From positions 763,280-827,279 of the forward strand of contig NZ_SLWQ01000001.1 of assembly GCF_004342425.1 (NCBI RefSeq): a DNA stretch of 64,000 bases. Reading direction: 5' to 3'. A model generated the notes under the pieces. It had not been told where the DNA came from. It saw nothing but the letters and a program-made list of their open reading frames with translations, and searched no databases. The DNA is from Dokdonella fugitiva. Lineage in GTDB: Bacteria; Pseudomonadota; Gammaproteobacteria; Xanthomonadales; Rhodanobacteraceae. The position numbers and the translations under genes were made by a program. Positions 43,415 through 53,125 of this stretch are shown here, one piece after another (positions within the stretch are counted from its first letter, which is position 1; each line of letters starts with the position of its first letter).

Positions 43415-45676
43415 ATGCAGCATTCGGCACGGTGTCGCATCGCGGCAGTCCTCGCGGCCGGATGGCTGTGCGTGGTGCTGCCTTGGGCGCGCGCCGCCGC
43501 GCCATCGCCACTGCCGGAGCTTCCACTCGGCCTCGCGGGTGACGTGTACGCGATGGCGCGCCAGCCCGATGGGCGGCTGGTCATCGGCGGCGACTTCTCG
43601 ATGATCGACGGCGTCCAGCGCAGCCATCTCGCGCGGCTGCGCGCGGACGGTTCGCTCGACCCGGACTGGGCCCCTTCCGTCGATGGCACGATCCGCGCGC
43701 TCGCCGTCGATGCGGCCGGACGCGTCTATGTCGGCGGATCGTTCGCCGCCGTCGATGGCGAACCGCGCCACGACATCGCGCGCATCACGGCCGGCCCGCA
43801 CGGCGACGTCGATCGCACGTGGAACCCGGGCAGGAACATCGACACCACGCAGGGCGTCGCTGCCCTCGCCGTCGGCGTGCATGGCGACGTGTTCGCGGCC
43901 GCGGAGATCACGTCCGCGCCGCTGGCCGGACGACATGCGGTGAAGATTTCCGCCGCCGGCCTCATCGACCCGCAATGGAACCCGAGCCTGCGCAGCGGCG
44001 TGCACGCGATCCGGCCCGATTCGAAGGGCTTCCTGTACGTCATCGGCGGCGCGTCCAACGGCGGTGTCGCCGTGCACAAGGTCGCCGAGAGCGGCCGCGG
44101 CGACGCCGTTGCCGGCTGGCAGCCCGCGTTCGGGGGTCCGCCGCGTGCAACGGCGGTCGGCGCGGACGGCTCCCTCTACCTCGCCGCCCCGGCGTCCGGC
44201 TTCCCCGCGACGAGCGGCGCGGCACCGCGATTCGTCGCGCGCATCGCGGCCGGCAGCGACGGCCGCTTCGATCCGGCGTGGAATCCGCCGTGTCCGGCGC
44301 CGGTCACCGCGCTCGCCGTCGACGGCGATGCCGTCTTCGCGGCGCTCGACGGGAACGGCGACGATCGACCGCAACTCGTGCGCTGGTCCGCCCGTACCGC
44401 TGCGATGGCATGGCGCACGCCGGGCGGAGGCGTGCGGCTGCTCGCGCCGGGCGCCGGCGGCTCCGTGTACGCGAGCGGATCGGCGCTGCCTTCGCGCCTC
44501 GCCCTGGCACGCCTCGCCGGCGCGGACGGGCGGCTCCTTGCAAGCGCGGACGCGGCAAGGCCCGGGGCCGTCCATGCCATCGCCGTCGCGCCCGACGGCG
44601 GCAAGATCGTCGGCGGCCATTTCGCCGTCGCCGGCACGAGCCTGCGCGACAACCTGCTGCGACTGGATGCGCAAGGCCGGCTCGACGCGACATGGCATCC
44701 GTCCACCGCACTGCGCAGCGTCGACGCCCTCGCGGTCGGCCCGCAGGGCGAGGTGTACGCCGGCGGCGAATCGACCGTGGCGTCGTACCCGACGACGTAC
44801 CAGAGTACCTCGATGATCGTCCGCGTCGGTGGCAGTGGCGAGGGCGCGGTCGATGCCGGCTGGAACGTCGTCGTCGACGGCTGGGTCCACGCGCTCGCGC
44901 CCGACGCGCATGGCGGGCTCCACGTGGGCGGCTACTTCGCCCACGTGGCCGGCCTCGCCCGCGAGCATTTCGCGCGCCTGTCGCTGCGCGATGCGGGCGT
45001 GCTCCCGGCCTGGGACACGCCGATGTACCCGGTCAACGCGATCGTCGTGGACGAGGCCGCGGACGCGCTCTACCTCGCCGACGGCTACGGCACGTACTCG
45101 CTCCCGCTGGGCGGCGGCAACTCGCTCGCGCGCTTCTCGAATGCGACCGGCAGCCTGCGCTGGCGGCGAAGCCTGCCAGGCATGCCCGCTGCGCTCGCGC
45201 TCGCGCCGGACGGCATGCTCTACGTCGGCGGCGAGTTCATCGCCGGCGATGCGACGAGCGACGTGCTCGCATTTTCGACCGCCGGCGAACCCGACGCGCC
45301 GTGGAACGCGGCGACCACGACGCACGACGGCCATCGCATCGCTTCCGCGCTGCTCGTCGACGGCGACCTCGTCGTCGTCGGCGGCACGCGCTACAGCGAC
45401 TTCCCGTATGCGGCAACGTCGAGCCTGGTCCGGCGGTCGCGCGTCGACGGCTCCGAATCGGTGCCGCCCGCCGTCGTCGACGGCGCAGCGATCCACGCGA
45501 TCACCCGTGCGCCCGACGGCATCTACATCGGCGGCCAGTTCGACGCCGTCGACGGCATCACGCGCGTCGGCCTCGCCGCACTCGCCGATGGCTCCGCCGC
45601 ACCGATGCCCATGCACTCGCGGCACGCACGCCCGCAGGCACCCGCGCGCACCGCAGGCGACGACGCGGTGCGCTGA
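43415..45676 (+). CDS. Secreted delta-60 repeat (beta-propeller-like) protein
   Basis: A 753-residue exported protein. Signal peptide MQHSARCRIAAVLAAGWLCV ending WARAAAP. The body repeats the ~55-60-residue delta-60 unit, with strands such as VYAMARQPDGRLVIGGDF, IRALAVDAAGRVYVGGSF, VHAIAVAPDGGKIVGGHF, LALAPDGMLYVGGEF and IHAITRAPDGIYIGGQFD, each followed by an RL.ADGSLDP.W turn. A propeller on the cell surface or outside is likely; the function is unknown. Unlike three other secreted proteins in the window it lacks the F-x-x-G-F-D tail. The start follows GACGAGGG. Confidence 0.85.
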   Translation: MQHSARCRIAAVLAAGWLCVVLPWARAAAPSPLPELPLGLAGDVYAMARQPDGRLVIGGDFSMIDGVQRSHLARLRADGSLDPDWAPSVDGTIRALAVDAAGRVYVGGSFAAVDGEPRHDIARITAGPHGDVDRTWNPGRNIDTTQGVAALAVGVHGDVFAAAEITSAPLAGRHAVKISAAGLIDPQWNPSLRSGVHAIRPDSKGFLYVIGGASNGGVAVHKVAESGRGDAVAGWQPAFGGPPRATAVGADGSLYLAAPASGFPATSGAAPRFVARIAAGSDGRFDPAWNPPCPAPVTALAVDGDAVFAALDGNGDDRPQLVRWSARTAAMAWRTPGGGVRLLAPGAGGSVYASGSALPSRLALARLAGADGRLLASADAARPGAVHAIAVAPDGGKIVGGHFAVAGTSLRDNLLRLDAQGRLDATWHPSTALRSVDALAVGPQGEVYAGGESTVASYPTTYQSTSMIVRVGGSGEGAVDAGWNVVVDGWVHALAPDAHGGLHVGGYFAHVAGLAREHFARLSLRDAGVLPAWDTPMYPVNAIVVDEAADALYLADGYGTYSLPLGGGNSLARFSNATGSLRWRRSLPGMPAALALAPDGMLYVGGEFIAGDATSDVLAFSTAGEPDAPWNAATTTHDGHRIASALLVDGDLVVVGGTRYSDFPYAATSSLVRRSRVDGSESVPPAVVDGAAIHAITRAPDGIYIGGQFDAVDGITRVGLAALADGSAAPMPMHSRHARPQAPARTAGDDAVR

Positions 45677-45849
45677 CCACGCGCCGCGTGGCCCGCGCGC
45701 CCGCGTTGCGACGATCGCGCGCGCCCATGCGTCCAGCAAGGGCCGCGCGCGCGTGCCACCCCGCGCGGCCGTGGGCGGCATCGCCGGCAAGCGTGCGAAA
45801 ATGCACCGCCGCCGATCGCACGACGATCCGCAATCCCCTGGGAGAACGA

Positions 45850-47028
45850 ATGAACAAGACGATCCTTGCCCCGCTCGCGCTGTTCGCGGGCTTCGCCACC
45901 GCGCCCGCATCCGCCGCGGCCACCAGCCAGCCGCTGCCGGCCGACGTCGTGGCCGCGCGCGCCGCGGCCGCGCCGCGCGAAGCCGGCATCCATCGCCCGC
46001 TCGCCAAGGTCGAGGGCAACCACACCTCGCCCGGTACGCCGCTCGCCAACCGCTGGCGCGCCTATCCGCCGAGCTGCGCGTCCGATCCGCTGCCCGACAA
46101 GCCGGTCGCCCCGACGTACTCCATCAACATGCCGTTCTGGGCACGCAAGCCGTCCGACCTCAACCACGGCTATCTCGAGAACGTCACGGTCACCGTCTGG
46201 CGCCTGCCGTGCAGCAGCAGCGGCGCGGCGACGCCGTACAACGCCGACGGGCAGCCGAATTCGATCACGCTGCTGCGCATCGACCGCTCGACCGACCGCG
46301 AAGGCCACGACGACGTCTACCCGACCTTCCCGATCCTGCAGGTGAAGCAGGGCTCGATCGACTTCACGGTCACCGCGGGCAATGCGACCGTGCGCAACCC
46401 GAAGAGCTACCCGCGCGTCGCGTCCGAACCGAATACCGTGCGCGAAAGCGCGAACTACGACAACGCGATCATCGACAGCACGACCTTCGTGCTGGAGAAC
46501 TTCCCCGACCCGGACGCCGGCTACTTCACCTACGGTGATGCGTTCACCCTGCGCGTCGACCCGAACGTGCCCGGCACGGTCCAGCCGGTCGACATCGCGG
46601 TGCCCGCCTATGCCGCGCCACAGGCCACGCCGCGCGCGATCGACGCCTACGCCGCCGCGCAATGGATCAACTACGCCGAAAACCAGAGCCTGCTCGCGCA
46701 GGTCACCGAGCAGCTGCAGGGCGATGGTTCGACCGTGCGCCAGCTCGTGCTCGACGTGCTGCTCGCCGACGACGACGGCGATCCGCTCTGGCTGGTCGGC
46801 AATGCCGCGTTCGCCGTCGGCCAGGCCAGCGTCGACGTCGACCTCATCTATCTCGGCGCGGGCCTCGAGCACGTGCCGTGGGGCCACGTGACCGTGACGA
46901 CCACCGATTGCAACCATCTCACGCTCGACTACACCGCACGCGACGACGTCGCCGCGCCGGTGCCGGTGCTCGACGGACCTGTCACCTACGAACGCCTGTT
47001 CGCGCCGAACGGACTGGTCTGCGAGTGA
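45850..47028 (+). CDS. Secreted protein of unknown function, paralogue A (C-terminal NGLVCE)
   Basis: A 392-residue exported protein (signal peptide LAPLALFAGFATAPASAAA). It shares with the gene at 48007 the blocks GTPLAN..RAYPPSCA..PLPDK, VW R.PCSSSGA.TPYN, ITL.RIDR...EGH.D..PTFP.LQ..QGS.D and STTFVLEN. A C-terminal domain (DAYAAAQWINYAENQSLLAQVTEQ) is a divergent form of the SASWYDPAHNGEG domain in the paralogue. It ends in APNGLVCE. Cysteines are paired and few, consistent with export. I recognise no enzyme motif. Confidence 0.8.
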   Translation: MNKTILAPLALFAGFATAPASAAATSQPLPADVVAARAAAAPREAGIHRPLAKVEGNHTSPGTPLANRWRAYPPSCASDPLPDKPVAPTYSINMPFWARKPSDLNHGYLENVTVTVWRLPCSSSGAATPYNADGQPNSITLLRIDRSTDREGHDDVYPTFPILQVKQGSIDFTVTAGNATVRNPKSYPRVASEPNTVRESANYDNAIIDSTTFVLENFPDPDAGYFTYGDAFTLRVDPNVPGTVQPVDIAVPAYAAPQATPRAIDAYAAAQWINYAENQSLLAQVTEQLQGDGSTVRQLVLDVLLADDDGDPLWLVGNAAFAVGQASVDVDLIYLGAGLEHVPWGHVTVTTTDCNHLTLDYTARDDVAAPVPVLDGPVTYERLFAPNGLVCE

Positions 47029-47064
47029 CGTCCCCGGCGGCGGGCGCGCGAAGCGCGCCCGCCG

Positions 47065-47889
47065 TCACGCATCGAGCGCGAAGAATGCGCGCGCGGTCGC
47101 GCTGGTGAGTGCCGCGGTCACGGCGACGTCCTCGCCGCGCGCGCGCGCCACGGCGGCGCAAACGTGGGCGAGGTACATCGGCTCGTTGCGGCGGTGCGAC
47201 GGTTTCGGGTGCAGGTCGCGCGGCAGCAGGTACGGCGCGTCCGTTTCGATCATGAGGCGGTCCGCGGGTACGAGGCGCACGAGCTCGCGCAGGTGCTCGC
47301 CGCGGCGCTCGTCGCAGATCCAGCCGGTGATGCCGATGTGGCAGCCGCGGTCGAGGTAGTCGACGAGTTCGGCGCGCTCGCCGGTGAAGCAGTGCACGAC
47401 CGCGCGACCGATGCGTCCGCGCACGCCGTCGAGGCAGGCGATGAAGTCCGCGTGCGCGTCGCGCTGGTGCAGGAACAGCGGCTTGCCGCTGTCGACCGCG
47501 ATCGCGAGCTGGCGCTCGAACGCGGCGATCTGCGCCGCGTGCGGCGAATAGTTGCGGTAGTAGTCGAGTCCGGTTTCGCCGACCGCCTTTACCTCCGGCG
47601 TTGCGACGAGTTCGCGCAGTAGTTCGTCCGTGGCATCGTCGTACTCGTGCGCGTGGTGCGGATGCACGCCTGCGGTCGCATGCAGGAAGCCCGGATGGGC
47701 AAGGGCGAGCGCATGCGCGGCGCGGCTGCCACCCGCGCTCGCGCCGGTGACGACGATGCGCGACACGCCGTGCGCGCGCGCGCGGTCGAGCACCGCGTCG
47801 AAGTCGGGGCGGAACGATTCGTGCGTGAGGTTCGCGCCGATGTCGATCAGCGCCGGTACGGCATGCTTCATCGTCGGGTGGCTCTTCAT
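47065..47889 (-). CDS. tatD: TatD family metal-dependent hydrolase
   Basis: A 274-residue TIM-barrel hydrolase: IDIGANLTHESF, TAGVHPHHAHEYD, VKAVGETGLDYYRNYSPH, PLFLHQRDAHADF, VVHCFTG, GITGWICDERRG and MIETDAPYLLPRDL contain the metal-binding His/Glu/Asp residues. The family has 3'-5' DNase/RNase activity in DNA repair and RNA turnover. Starts at 47889 or 47871 are both possible; neither has a strong site. It is inserted, in opposite orientation, between two paralogous secreted-protein genes. Confidence 0.93.
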   Translation of the reverse strand: MKSHPTMKHAVPALIDIGANLTHESFRPDFDAVLDRARAHGVSRIVVTGASAGGSRAAHALALAHPGFLHATAGVHPHHAHEYDDATDELLRELVATPEVKAVGETGLDYYRNYSPHAAQIAAFERQLAIAVDSGKPLFLHQRDAHADFIACLDGVRGRIGRAVVHCFTGERAELVDYLDRGCHIGITGWICDERRGEHLRELVRLVPADRLMIETDAPYLLPRDLHPKPSHRRNEPMYLAHVCAAVARARGEDVAVTAALTSATARAFFALDA

Positions 47890-48006
47890 CCGGCCGTGCA
47901 AACGCGCGATTATGCGCACTCCGCGACGGGCCCGCATCCGTCGGCGGTTCATTGCGAATTCATCGCCGCCCGGGGAAGCTCGCGCGGTCCAACTCGGGGA
48001 ACCACC

Positions 48007-49218
48007 ATGAAAAGCTCGCTCCGCCTGATGCTCACCTTGACCGCGGGCATCATTGCCGCGCACGCGGCTGCGGCGCCGGCCCCGGCGCCGGTCGACATAC
48101 AGGCTGCGCACCAGGCCGCCGTCGACCACGTACGTGCCACCCTCGCCAATGCAGCGCGTGAAGCTGCCGCCGGCACGGCCAAGCGAAGCAAGGCGATGGG
48201 CAACAACGTGTTCCCCGGCACGCCGCTCGCGAACGAATATCGGGCCTATCCGCCGAGCTGCGCCGCGTGGCCGCTGCCGGACAAGGCAAGCGGCGTCGTT
48301 TCCACGGCACGCCTGCCCCTGTATACGCGCACGAGCGCAGGCAACGTACTCAATCCCGAAACCGTGACCATCTCGGTCTGGCGCGTGCCGTGCAGCAGTT
48401 CGGGCGCCGAGACGCCGTACAACAGCGACGGCGGCTACAACGCGATCACGTTGATGCGCATCGACCGCGACGCGGCCAATGAAGGTCACACGGACTACTT
48501 CCCGACGTTCCCGGCCCTGCAGATCACGCAGGGCAGCGTGGACTACAACGACGCCGCCAGCTACGTGCGCGCGGCGACGGAACCGAACACGTTCGTCTCC
48601 GACTTCATGTTCGATACGCCGGTGTTCAACAGCACGACGTTCGTGCTCGAGAACTACAATCTCGGCGCCGACTATCTGCACATGTACAACTACGCCTTCA
48701 AGCTGCGCGTACATCCGTATGCGGGCAACGTGACGCCGGCGGAGTTCTCGATCGCCGACTACGTGCCGACGCAGGCGACATACCCGGCCGCGTTCGAGCC
48801 GCTTCCGATCGACGGCTACCTGAGCGCCTCGTGGTACGACCCCGCGCACAATGGCGAAGGCATGCTCACGCAGGTCATCGACAACAACGCGAGCTCGCGC
48901 ACGTTCTTCGCGGCGTGGTACACCTACGACCAGCTCGGCCTGCCGTACTGGCTCGTCATCCAGGGCACGCTGCCGCACTTCCGCACCGACCTCAACAACG
49001 TGCCGGTCTACTACACGAGCGGCGGCGGCTTCGCCGGCGATTTCGGTTCCAGCGTGAACCTCGCCAGCTGGGGCACCATCTCGGTGTCGTTCCCCGACTG
49101 CATGCACATGGCTTTCAGCTTCGACGGCCATACCGCGAGCGGCGACGGCGGCCCCGGTGGCAGCGGCACGCGCATCTGGACGCGCGTCGCCGACATCAAC
49201 GGCCTCGCTTGCGAATAA
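48007..49218 (+). CDS. Secreted protein of unknown function, paralogue B (C-terminal NGLACE)
   Basis: A 403-residue exported protein (signal peptide LMLTLTAGIIAAHAAAAPAP). The N-terminal ~260 residues follow the same plan as paralogue A. The C-terminal domain is better preserved: GYLSASWYDPAHNGEGMLTQ, FFAAWYTYDQLGLPYWLV, a WYDP/WYTYD domain I recognise from many secreted xanthomonad proteins but cannot name. It ends VADINGLACE. A strong terminator follows. A tandem duplication that later took up tatD between the copies, or loss of intervening genes, would explain the layout. Confidence 0.82.
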   Translation: MKSSLRLMLTLTAGIIAAHAAAAPAPAPVDIQAAHQAAVDHVRATLANAAREAAAGTAKRSKAMGNNVFPGTPLANEYRAYPPSCAAWPLPDKASGVVSTARLPLYTRTSAGNVLNPETVTISVWRVPCSSSGAETPYNSDGGYNAITLMRIDRDAANEGHTDYFPTFPALQITQGSVDYNDAASYVRAATEPNTFVSDFMFDTPVFNSTTFVLENYNLGADYLHMYNYAFKLRVHPYAGNVTPAEFSIADYVPTQATYPAAFEPLPIDGYLSASWYDPAHNGEGMLTQVIDNNASSRTFFAAWYTYDQLGLPYWLVIQGTLPHFRTDLNNVPVYYTSGGGFAGDFGSSVNLASWGTISVSFPDCMHMAFSFDGHTASGDGGPGGSGTRIWTRVADINGLACE

Positions 49219-49240
49219 GCCGCGCGCCTGGCTGCAACGA

Positions 49241-49270
49241 CGATCCCGCCGCACGGCGGGATCGTTTTTT
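49241..49270 (+). terminator. Rho-independent terminator after paralogue B
   Basis: CGATCCCGCC (49241-49250) pairs perfectly with GGCGGGATCG (49255-49264) around a GCAC loop, followed by a run of six T. It is the only textbook terminator in the window and separates paralogue B from hrpB. Confidence 0.92.
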
Positions 49271-49292
49271 CCGGCACCCACGATGACTCCGC

Positions 49293-51827
49293 ATGCGTGA
49301 CGACGGCGCGCGCTTCCCGGTCGACGCGATCCTGCCCGGGCTGCTGCGCGCGCTCGCCGACGGCACGCGGCTCGTGCTCGAGGCGCCACCCGGCGCTGGC
49401 AAGACGACGCGCGTGCCGCCCGCGCTGCTCGACGCCGACTGGCTCGGCGGGCGCAAGGTGCTGCTGCTCGAGCCGCGCCGCATCGCCGCGCGCGCGGCGG
49501 CGGAATTCATGGCCGCGCAGGGCGGCAGCCGCGTCGGCGGGCTGGTCGGTTACCGCATCCGCTTCGAGAACCGCGTATCGGCCGCGACGCGCATCGAGGT
49601 CGTCACCGAAGGCATCCTCACGCGCCTGATCCAGGACGATCCCGAGCTCGGCGGCGTCGGCGCGATCCTCTTCGACGAATTCCACGAACGCCACCTGCAC
49701 GGCGACCTCGGCGCCGCGCTCGCGCTCGACGTGCAGGCGAACCTGCGCCCGGACCTGCGCCTCGTGATCATGTCGGCGACGCTCGACGGCGAGCGCGTCG
49801 CGCGCTGGTTCGACGCGCCGCGCCTCGCCAGCGAAGGGCGCAGCCATCCGGTGCGCGTCGTGCATCCACCCGCGCGCAGCGGCGAAGCGTGGCCCGATCG
49901 CGGCTGGCCGTTCGGCGTGCGCCGCGCGATCGAGACGGCGCTCACCGACGGCGAGGGCGACGTGCTCGTGTTCCTGCCGGGCAAGCGCGAGATCGAACGC
50001 GTGCACGCCGCGCTCGCCGGCATCGGCGACGCGGTCGACGTGGTGGCCCTGCACGGCGACCTCGCCCTCGCCGAGCAGCACGCGGCGCTTTCCGCCGCCG
50101 CGCCGGGGCGAAGGCGCGTCGTGCTCGCGACCAATGTCGCCGAATCGAGCCTGACCCTGCCCGGCGTGCGCGCGGTGGTCGACCTCGGCCTCGCGCGCGA
50201 ACCGCGCTTCGACCCCAACAGCGGATTCACGCGGCTCGACACCAGCGTGGTTTCACAGGCGTCGGCGGACCAGCGCGCCGGGCGTGCCGGGCGCCTCGGC
50301 CCCGGCCACGCCTACCGGCTGTGGCCACAGAGCCGCCGCCTCGAAGCCGAGCGCCGGCCGGAGATCACCCAGGTCGAGTTGTCGCAGCTCGCGCTCGAAC
50401 TCGCGGCCTGGGGCAGCGACGCGCTGCGCTGGCTCGACCCGCCGCCCGCCGGCGCACTCGCGCAGGCGCGCGAACTGCTGCGGCGCCTCGGTGCCCTCGA
50501 TGCCGATGGCCGCCTCGCGCAGGTCGGCCGGCGCATGCTCGCCCTCGGCGCGACGCCGCGGCTCGCCGCCGCGGTGCTGCGCGCGGACGCGGCGCAGGCG
50601 GCGCTCGCCTGCGACGTGGTCGCGCTCGTCGAAGCGCGCAATCCGCTGCGCGGCGATGCCGGCCGCAACGACGACTTCCGCGTGCGCGTCGCCGCATTGC
50701 AGGCGTGGCGCGCACGCGAGCAGGCACGCGTCCGCGATGCCGGCGCCGACCCGAAGGCGCTCGCGGCGATCGCCCAGGCCGCCGACGCGTGGCGCCGCCG
50801 CTGCGGCGACCCCCGCGCCGGGAGCGGCTCCGGCCGCGATGCCGTTGCATCGGCGACCGCGATCGGCGACGTGCTCGTGCATGCGTTCCCCGATCGCATC
50901 GCCCGCCAGGACCCGGGCAATCCGCGCCGCTACACGCTCGCCAACGGCCGCGGTGCGCGCCTTGCCGACGACAGCGCGCTGTACGGCGAGCCGTGGCTCG
51001 TCGTCGTCGACCTGCGCCAGGAGGACCGCGACAGCCTCGTGCATGCCGCCGCGCCGTTCGATCCTGCGCTGCTCGAGCGCGATTTCGCCGATCGCCTCGT
51101 GCGCGAACGCAGCGTCACCTGGAATCGCGACACGCGCGCGGTCGATGCGTTCGAGCTGCGCCGCTTCGACGCGATCGTGCTCGAGCGGCGCGGCGTGCCG
51201 GCGCGGCCGGAAGACGCCGTGCCCGCCTTGCTCGGCGCGGTACGCGAACTCGGCCTCGCGGCACTGCCGTGGAGCGACCATGCGCGCGAACTGCGCCTGC
51301 GCGTCAACGCGCTGCGCAGCTGGTGCCCCGAACTCGGCCTGCCCGACTTCTCCGACGCGGCGTTGCTCGCCTCGCTCGATGAATGGCTCGCACCGTATCT
51401 CGCCGGCAAGCGCCGCCTCGATGCGTTGCAGGCAGCGGAACTCTCCGAAGCGCTCGCTTCGCGCATCGACTTCGCGCAGCGGCGCGCGCTCGACGAGCAG
51501 GCGCCGGTCGCGCTGCGCGTGCCGAGCGGCATGGAACGCCGCATCAGCTATGCCGACGGCGCGGCGCCCGTGCTCGCGGTGAAGCTGCAGGAGCTGTTCG
51601 GCCTCGCCGACACGCCACGCATCGGCGGCGGCCGCGTGCCGCTCACCCTGCACCTGCTTTCGCCGGGCGGCAAGCCGGTGCAGGTCACGCAGGACCTGCG
51701 CAGCTTCTGGGAACGCACGTATCCGGAAGTGAAGAAGGAGCTCAAGGGTCGTTATCCGAAGCACCCGTGGCCGGACGATCCCTGGACCGCGGCGCCGACG
51801 CATCGGGCGAAACCGCGCGGGACGTGA
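49293..51827 (+). CDS. hrpB: ATP-dependent RNA helicase HrpB
   Basis: An 844-residue DExH helicase. Walker A is APPGAGKTT (~30-39), LLLEPRRIAARAAAEF follows, motif II is DEFHER, motif III MSATLDG, and motif VI QRAGRAGR. The HrpB-type C-terminal domain (WERTYPEVKKELKGRYPKHPWPDDPW) confirms the subfamily. Length is normal. The cellular role is not settled; an outer-envelope or RNA-processing link has been suggested for relatives. It begins 22 bases after a terminator, so its promoter must overlap the terminator region or lie further upstream. Confidence 0.95.
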   Translation: MRDDGARFPVDAILPGLLRALADGTRLVLEAPPGAGKTTRVPPALLDADWLGGRKVLLLEPRRIAARAAAEFMAAQGGSRVGGLVGYRIRFENRVSAATRIEVVTEGILTRLIQDDPELGGVGAILFDEFHERHLHGDLGAALALDVQANLRPDLRLVIMSATLDGERVARWFDAPRLASEGRSHPVRVVHPPARSGEAWPDRGWPFGVRRAIETALTDGEGDVLVFLPGKREIERVHAALAGIGDAVDVVALHGDLALAEQHAALSAAAPGRRRVVLATNVAESSLTLPGVRAVVDLGLAREPRFDPNSGFTRLDTSVVSQASADQRAGRAGRLGPGHAYRLWPQSRRLEAERRPEITQVELSQLALELAAWGSDALRWLDPPPAGALAQARELLRRLGALDADGRLAQVGRRMLALGATPRLAAAVLRADAAQAALACDVVALVEARNPLRGDAGRNDDFRVRVAALQAWRAREQARVRDAGADPKALAAIAQAADAWRRRCGDPRAGSGSGRDAVASATAIGDVLVHAFPDRIARQDPGNPRRYTLANGRGARLADDSALYGEPWLVVVDLRQEDRDSLVHAAAPFDPALLERDFADRLVRERSVTWNRDTRAVDAFELRRFDAIVLERRGVPARPEDAVPALLGAVRELGLAALPWSDHARELRLRVNALRSWCPELGLPDFSDAALLASLDEWLAPYLAGKRRLDALQAAELSEALASRIDFAQRRALDEQAPVALRVPSGMERRISYADGAAPVLAVKLQELFGLADTPRIGGGRVPLTLHLLSPGGKPVQVTQDLRSFWERTYPEVKKELKGRYPKHPWPDDPWTAAPTHRAKPRGT

Positions 51828-51969
51828 CGCCGAGGGCCCCGGGGCTGGAGAGCATCGCTCCCACACGAGCGAAGGCCCATCGGGCGCGCCTCGGCACAAC
51901 GCGACGCTGCGGCTGGAGACGCCGCGGCATCGCGGTGGCACCACAAGCGCGGGCGCACATCACCTGCAG

Positions 51970-51990
51970 AGCGCACCCTGTGCGCGACCG
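51970..51990. repeat. REP-like repeat copy 1 (GAGCGCACCCTGTGCGCGAC core)
   Basis: This 21-base sequence is identical to 55251-55271. It contains the partial palindrome GCGCA...TGCGC, and is followed by a CGCGGTCGCCCCGGG stretch that also recurs, looser, after copy 2. It lies between the convergent hrpB and DMT-transporter genes. Confidence 0.65.
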
Positions 51991-52038
51991 GCGCCGCGGT
52001 CGCCCCGGGCCAGCCCTTGGCCCACCGAAGGCGGCAGC

Positions 52039-52935
52039 TCAACGCCGGGCCTGCGCCTCGCGCTGGCTCGCGATCACGCTGCCGAGGATCATCGTGCCGG
52101 CGACCAGCATCGTCACGGTCGGCGTTTCGGCCAGCAGCAGCCATCCCCAGAACACGCCGAACAGCGGCACGAGGTAGGTGCAGGTGGTCGCGCGGGCGGC
52201 GCCGACGCGCTGGATCAGCCGGAAGAACAACGCGTAGGCGATGCCGGTGCAAAGCACGCCGAGCGCGATCGTGCTGCCCCAGGACGCGCCCGACGGCGAT
52301 TGCGCCGGCCAGCTCGCGAGTGCGAATGGCGCGAGCAGGATCGCCGCACTGCCGAGCGTGCCCGCGACCGCGGCGAGCGGCGGCACGCCGGCGAACCAGC
52401 GCCTGGTGAAGTTCGCGGCGACGCCGTAGCAGGCGGATGCCGCGGTGCCGGCGAGCGCGGCGGAGAACACGTCGGAACCGGCGACCTTGCCGCTCATGAG
52501 CACGACCACGCCGACGAAGCCGACGATCATCGCGAGCGCGCGGCGCAGGCTCACGCGTTCGCCGTAGACGAGCAGCGCGACGAGCGCAGTGAACAGCACC
52601 GTGAGGCTGTTCGCGATGGCGCCGACGCCGGCGGGCGCGCGCTCGGCGCCCCAGGCGAACAGCGAGAACGGAATCGCCGAATTGAGCGCGCCGACGATCG
52701 CGAACTGGACGATACGCTTCGCATCGAGCAGCGCGCGCGCGTGCCAGAGGAACGGCAGCAGGATCAGCGCGCCGAGCACGATGCGCACCTCGACCAGCGC
52801 GAACGGGCCGAATTGTGGCGCGGCGACGCGCATGAACAGGAACGAGCCGCCCCAGATCGCGCCGAGCGCGATGAGTTCGAGCGGGGTGAACCAGTCGGTC
52901 CGCGGCGCGGCGGTCGCGGCGAGCGTGTCGTTCAT
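52039..52935 (-). CDS. EamA/DMT-family transporter
   Basis: A 298-residue inner-membrane protein with ten hydrophobic helices in two EamA halves (IALGAIWGGSFLFMRVAAPQ...; GTAASACYGVAANFTRRWFAG...). The ends match: GIAYALFFRLIQRVGAARATTCTYLVPLFGVFWGWL is the family's closing signature. Such proteins export amino acids or other metabolites; the cargo is unknown. GGAG precedes ATG 52935. It is divergent from the broken ArsR gene, a pairing often seen when the regulator controls the exporter. Confidence 0.9.
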   Translation of the reverse strand: MNDTLAATAAPRTDWFTPLELIALGAIWGGSFLFMRVAAPQFGPFALVEVRIVLGALILLPFLWHARALLDAKRIVQFAIVGALNSAIPFSLFAWGAERAPAGVGAIANSLTVLFTALVALLVYGERVSLRRALAMIVGFVGVVVLMSGKVAGSDVFSAALAGTAASACYGVAANFTRRWFAGVPPLAAVAGTLGSAAILLAPFALASWPAQSPSGASWGSTIALGVLCTGIAYALFFRLIQRVGAARATTCTYLVPLFGVFWGWLLLAETPTVTMLVAGTMILGSVIASQREAQARR

Positions 52936-53125
52936 GGCGCGGTACTCCGGCAATCGCGGGGCGGCAGGTGTCCCTGCATGTGGCCAGTCTCGGCCAGATC
53001 CAGTCCCCGCGGCGGTCCAGTTCGCGTGGATCGGATGGGACCGGTCGCAGCATGCCGGAAGGCCGCGCGCGACGCTTCGGCGCCGGACGAAACGACGCCG
53101 GCACGGATCGGCTAGGTCCGGTCGC

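Noticed and set aside
51942..51957. TGGCAC...GC resembling a second sigma-54 promoter
   Set aside because: The -12 half lacks TTGC, and no gene starts downstream on that strand.
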